NCBI RefSeq assembly: GCF_030272615.1
Contig: NC_081406.1
Location: forward strand, 168,846,361 to 168,910,360
Direction of reading: 5' to 3'
From: Cryptomeria japonica
Lineage: Eukaryota > Streptophyta > Pinopsida > Cupressales > Cupressaceae
DNA length: 64,000 nucleotides
The notes below the pieces were generated by a model that was not told the origin of the DNA, did no database searches, and was given only the letters and a program-made list of their open reading frames with translations. Each line of letters opens with the position of its first letter. The stretch's first letter is position 1. Below, in pieces: positions 59,957-64,000 of this stretch. Position numbers and translations under genes: made by a program.

Positions 59957-61413
59957 TGTTGATAATATTGATGAACTGGTATAAGGACTATTGGTGATGA
60001 TATAGTTTAGATGTTGTTTGATGACTTGATGATGAGTTTATGTTGTCATTGATGGAAACTAAGGTTACATTGTTCTATCATGTTATCTAAGTCGTCTAGG
60101 ATTGACCGGAAAGCTATGGAATGAATTTGATAGTTAATTGGCAAATAGGACTTTAACCGGTAAATGTGAAACTATGCTATGCTTAAGTAATTCGATCTAG
60201 AGATTGATGAGGAATTTGGTGTTGTGGTTTGGAATATGTGTTTGTAACATTGTAATGAGGTCATGACAGGAACTGCATCATGTTTTGGCTACCGAAAGTC
60301 ATGTTTGAGATTGAGTGATGTATTTTCTATAGGGTTTTGCTAGGGTTTAAGAACCGGTATTCAAATCTTATAACCGATAATAATTTTGAGTTCCATGATG
60401 TATTACATTGTGTTTGTAAGATGGTGATGATGTGGCCGAATCTATGTGAAGTGTTTAAATATTTTTTTGGCGTGATCAAGGAGCGAATTTCTTGGGAATG
60501 AGCAAAGTGCTTAGTAGAATGAGCTAAGGGTTTGAAAGTGTATCGAATTGATGTGCGGTGATCATTCAATAGATATAATTGATTTATAATTTATTGTAAT
60601 TATCCATATGATGATCTATAATGATTTGTAAAGATTTGTGTTGATCTATGATGTAAATCTTAGTATGAGGTTAGGTTTTTGTAACCGACTAAGTTGTAAA
60701 GTCTATTTATGGTAAGTCTGTGATGATTTACTATGTTGGTGATCAAAAGAAGAGTGTATGGCTGAACTAGTGTGTGTGTTTGGAAGAGAGAAGAATATTG
60801 GAGAAGAAAAGGATCTATACAAGCAAGAAGAGAGTGTTATTTTCAGATCATACATCTGTTGTTCCCTAACAGTTGTAGCAGACTCAAAATCCCTTAATCG
60901 GGTAGGTCCTGACAAGCCTGATTGTATAAATCCCTTCATTGGGTGACTCATTAGCTTGGGTTCTAAATCCTTTCACAAGGTTACTCCTAACAGAGTAAAG
61001 CTCCTAATAGGGCTAAGATAAATCCCTTAACTAGGGGACTCCTAACAAGGTCTGCTCCTAACCGAGCATATTTTTAGGCTCCTAACCGGGCTAGGCTCAT
61101 AACAGGGTGCATTCCAAAAGAGTGCAAAAATATTGTGGGTACCAACTCCCATCATGGTTTTTCCCATTTGGGTTTCCACGTGAAAATTTTGGTGTTCATG
61201 TGTTGAGTTGATATCTTTCTATTACATGCTTGTTGATGAACACTTAGAAGAATAGTTTGATAAATCTGATCAACAATATGATTTCATTTATTAGCAGTAC
61301 TATTTATGAGTTGTTTTGAAAAGAATTTTTTTCTGATTGTTAAAGTTTTAAAGTTTATTGTTATTACTGATTCACCCCCCTCTTAGTATTTAACCAAATC
61401 CTCACAAATAACA
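59957..61413 (+). repeat. C 5' LTR
   Basis: 1,457 bp, TGTTGA...AATAACA. Contains gttgtcattgatgg (~60038), a series of 'ctcctaacNgggct' modules (60890-61110), cccatttgggtttccacgtg (~61164-61183) and a C-tract hairpin (61365-61370 with 61383-61388, one G-U pair). Confidence 0.92.
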
Positions 61414-61432
61414 ATTGGTACCAGAGAATTGG
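61414..61432 (+). other. C primer-binding site
   Basis: attggtaccagagaattgg follows the LTR directly; one base differs from tggtatcagag. Confidence 0.78.
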
Positions 61433-61481
61433 TCCTCTCTATGCAGAAGCTTAATCGCTTGAGGAAAAGATCCGAAGAAAG

Positions 61482-64000
61482 ATGATGAAGGAGGGTTTGA
61501 TGTTTACTAAGGACAACTACACAATATGGAAAGACTGAATGAAGATTTATATCAAAGGTATGGGTTCTTAGTTTTGGCAACATGTTACTACTAAATATGT
61601 ACCTCCTACTGGTCCTTTAACTCTGAATCATCTTAAGGAGCAACAGGAAAACAATCAAGCACTAGAAGCCATTGTAAGTGCACTGTTTGATATTGAATAC
61701 ATTGATGTACATGAATTAGAAACTGCATTTGAAGTTTGGGAGAAATTAGAACTAATCTATGGTGGTGACAAACATGTCCAAAAATATAAGGAAGAGAGTC
61801 TTAGAGGTAAATTTGATGATATGAGAATGGTAGAAGGTGAAAATATAGCTCAGTATAGATAGAGAATCAAAGAGATTGTCAGTGGTATTAAAAGTATTGG
61901 AGGAAAGATTGAAGATGACATTGTTGTAAGTAAGATGTTAAGAACTCTTTTACCTGCCTATTCCATAAGAGTTTTTTCTATTCAAGAGTTAAGGTTAGTA
62001 AGTAGTGATAAAGTCACTATTGATTCTCTTATTGGTAAATTGGCTGCATTTGAATTAAATAGTTTTGATAACAGTATTTCTTAGACATCTAAATTAGCTT
62101 TTAAAGCATCTGTAACCGATACACCTATGAGAAAAGGGGAGGATGTATGTCATAGTTATGACTGTAGATATAGTCATGGCGGTAGTAGAGAAGATAATGA
62201 TGATTAAGACCATCTGATGGAGTTTGAAGCTCTTCTAGCTAGGAGACTTGCAAGATGCACTGATAAATATAAAGGTAAACTACCTCTTAAGTGTTTCTCT
62301 TGCAATAATATTGGACATATTTCTGCAAATTGTGTTAACAATGATAGAATGGAGAATTTTAGGAAATATAAAGGACAAGGGAAGAAACAATGCTATGTTG
62401 CAGTTGATGAAGGTGTGACAGATGAGGAATCTGAAGATGATGAAAAGGATGAGATTATCTTTATTGATGTGAAGGAAGATCTGACTGATGAAAAGGCCTT
62501 GGTATCTCACTTTGACTCTAGTGATGAGTGGATAATAGATAGTGGTTGTTCACATTGCATGATTGGTGATAAGAACAAGTTCATATCCCTTGAAGAGTTT
62601 GATGACGACGTGGTAAGATTTGGTATAACTCACCCTGCATGGTAAAAGGTAAAGGATCTATTTCACTAAATGGTAAGAGTAATGCGAATGATGTTTATTT
62701 GGTTGAAGGTTTAAAACATAACTTGCCGAGTGTTGGACAACTAAATGATAAAGGATATCACCTTGAGTTTAAAAAAGGAGCTTGTAGGATCATGAGATGC
62801 AATGGAGATTTGATTACTACTGGTAAACAGACTAGAGGTAATCTTTTTCATCTGAATGATAATGTGAATAGTTTTTTGGTGGCTAAAATTGAAGATAGTT
62901 GGTTGTGGCACAAAAGGTTTTGTCATGTCAACTTTGATAATTTGATAAAGGTCAGCAAATCAAGTATGGTGGGAGGTACGCCCCAACTTGTTAAACCAGA
63001 TAATGTGTTGTGTAAATATTGTTAGATGGATAAGATGACTTCGACATCTTTTAAGAGTAAATCTTTTCTTTAGAGCATATTCTTCATTTAGTGCATACTG
63101 ATCTATGTGGTCCTATGAGGACTAGAAGTTTTTATGGTGATAAGTATTTTATTATTTTCACTGAAGATTTTTCAAGGATGATGTGGGTAAATTTCTTGAA
63201 GGATAAATCAAAGGCATTCAACAAATTCAAGATCTTTAAAGCCCTAGTTGAAAAGGAAACCAGCAAGAATCCGAAGTGCTTAAGATCTAACCGGGGTGGA
63301 GAATTTACTTCTGATGAGTTTACTAGGTATTGTGAAGAACATGGAATAAAGAGACAGATGCCAGCACCTAGGACTCCATAGAAGAATGACATTGGAGAGA
63401 GGAGAAACAGAACAATAGTGGAAGCTGCTAAAACAATGTTGATACAAGGAGATGTTCCAAAAATGTGTTGGAGAGAAGCAATTAGCACTGTTGTTTATAC
63501 TTTGAACTGGGTTCTTGTGAAGAAAGGTAATGATAAAACACCTTATGAACTTTGGCATGGTAAGACTCCTAATGTCAGCTACTTTAAATTTTTTGGTAGT
63601 AGTTTTTTTATTAAAAGAGATGATTTTACTAGAAAATTTGATGCAAAGAGTGATGAAGGGATATTTCTTAGATATTCTACCAAGAGTAAAGCATTCAAAT
63701 GTTATAATAAAAGGACAAAGAAAATAGTTGAGTGTGAATGTTAAAATTGATGAATTTTTTGACAAATCTAATGAGTCCAACATATTTGAGCTAGCTAATG
63801 ATAAAGAAAAACTTGTGTATATTGAACCGGAAGTGCAAAAGGAATATGAGCAAAACAATGCAGAAATAGGATCTCAACCGGTAAGCGATGAACAAGATGA
63901 TGAACGTGAAGAAGAAAGCATTGCACCAAAAATGGTAATCCAAAGATATGTAAGGCTAAATCATTCAAAAGACTAGATTATAGGTGACAAGAATGCTGGT
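61482..64000 (+). pseudogene. C gag-pol polyprotein, 5' part
   Basis: Start at 61482 (MMKEGLMFTKDNYTIWKD), then TGA where relatives have Trp and TAG soon after. Gag, knuckle CFSCNNIGHISANC (intact), acidic linker, protease EWIIDSGCSHCMIGDK (DSG kept), integrase zinc region (WHKRFCHVNF, CKYC), integrase core (IIFTEDFSRM with the second Asp as Glu, RSNRGGEF without the usual Asp) and ERRNRT. The catalytic 'PQQNG' block reads with a stop (PR-T-P-stop). Frame changes near 62630, 63070 and 63735. The window ends between integrase and RT. Inactive. Confidence 0.9.

Larger units (their letters stand above)
59957..64000 (+). mobile_element. Copia element C (5' part; cut by window end)
   Basis: 5' LTR 59957-61413, primer-binding site at 61414, gag-pol from 61482. 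Related to A and B in LTR modules and protein sequence, but a separate family with its own LTR start (tgttgataatattgatgaac). It inserted in the second LINE. Confidence 0.93.

Noticed and set aside
63280-63858. 192-codon minus-strand ORF
   Set aside because: Antisense of copia C integrase; no independent motif.

Overview
This 64-kb window looks like intergenic sequence from a large, repeat-rich seed-plant genome. The mix of Ty1/copia, Ty3/gypsy chromovirus and plant L1-type LINE debris with long AT-rich spacers fits a gymnosperm such as a conifer, but that is inference. I found no convincing host gene, tRNA, rRNA or CRISPR array. Almost every coding stretch is a retrotransposon fragment broken by stops or frameshifts.

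Layout. (1) 1-4361: minus-strand copia element A1, whose left side lies outside the window. It sits in a gypsy chromovirus 3' fragment (4362-~5893). (2) 5894-6704: AT-rich spacer with a TA microsatellite. (3) 6705-37265: one nested stack. A 5'-truncated LINE is flanked by a 17-bp repeat (6688-6704 and 37266-37282). It is interrupted at ~8383 by LTR-like sequence, which is interrupted by element E3 (9279-36142). E3 contains complete copia element B1 (13371-20507, TSD tattg). E3's right LTR contains a solo B-type LTR (21587-35315), which contains a three-LTR tandem copia array (22472-34759, TSD taaca). (4) 37283-41330: AT-rich, LTR-like, no genes recognised. (5) 41331-47657: minus-strand copia A2 with a truncated left LTR. 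(6) 47658-49672 and 54627-54835: a 21-bp/7-residue tandem repeat, then probable chromovirus LTR, interrupted by minus-strand copia D (49673-54621, TSD cgtag/catag). (7) 54836-57196: chromovirus gag, protease and start of RT. (8) 57197-59956: a second LINE (endonuclease region) that entered the chromovirus and carries an inverted solo B-type LTR (57738-59104). (9) 59957-64000: plus-strand copia C, cut by the window end.

How the parts relate. A, B and C are autonomous-type copia families with gag, CCHC knuckle, protease, integrase, RT and RNase H in that order (RT lies beyond the window in C). E3 has the same LTR architecture, primer-binding site and polypurine tract, but I can see no protease, integrase or RT in it. 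It carries a coiled-coil gag-like ORF with four zinc-knuckle motifs and a second long ORF of unknown function, so it is probably non-autonomous and mobilised by its copia neighbours. E3 and two structural features shared between it and the copia families are the best candidates for something undescribed: a covarying C-loop hairpin at the LTR 3' end, and inverted complementarity across the polypurine tract/U3 junction. E3 is also flanked by an anomalous 99-bp target duplication.
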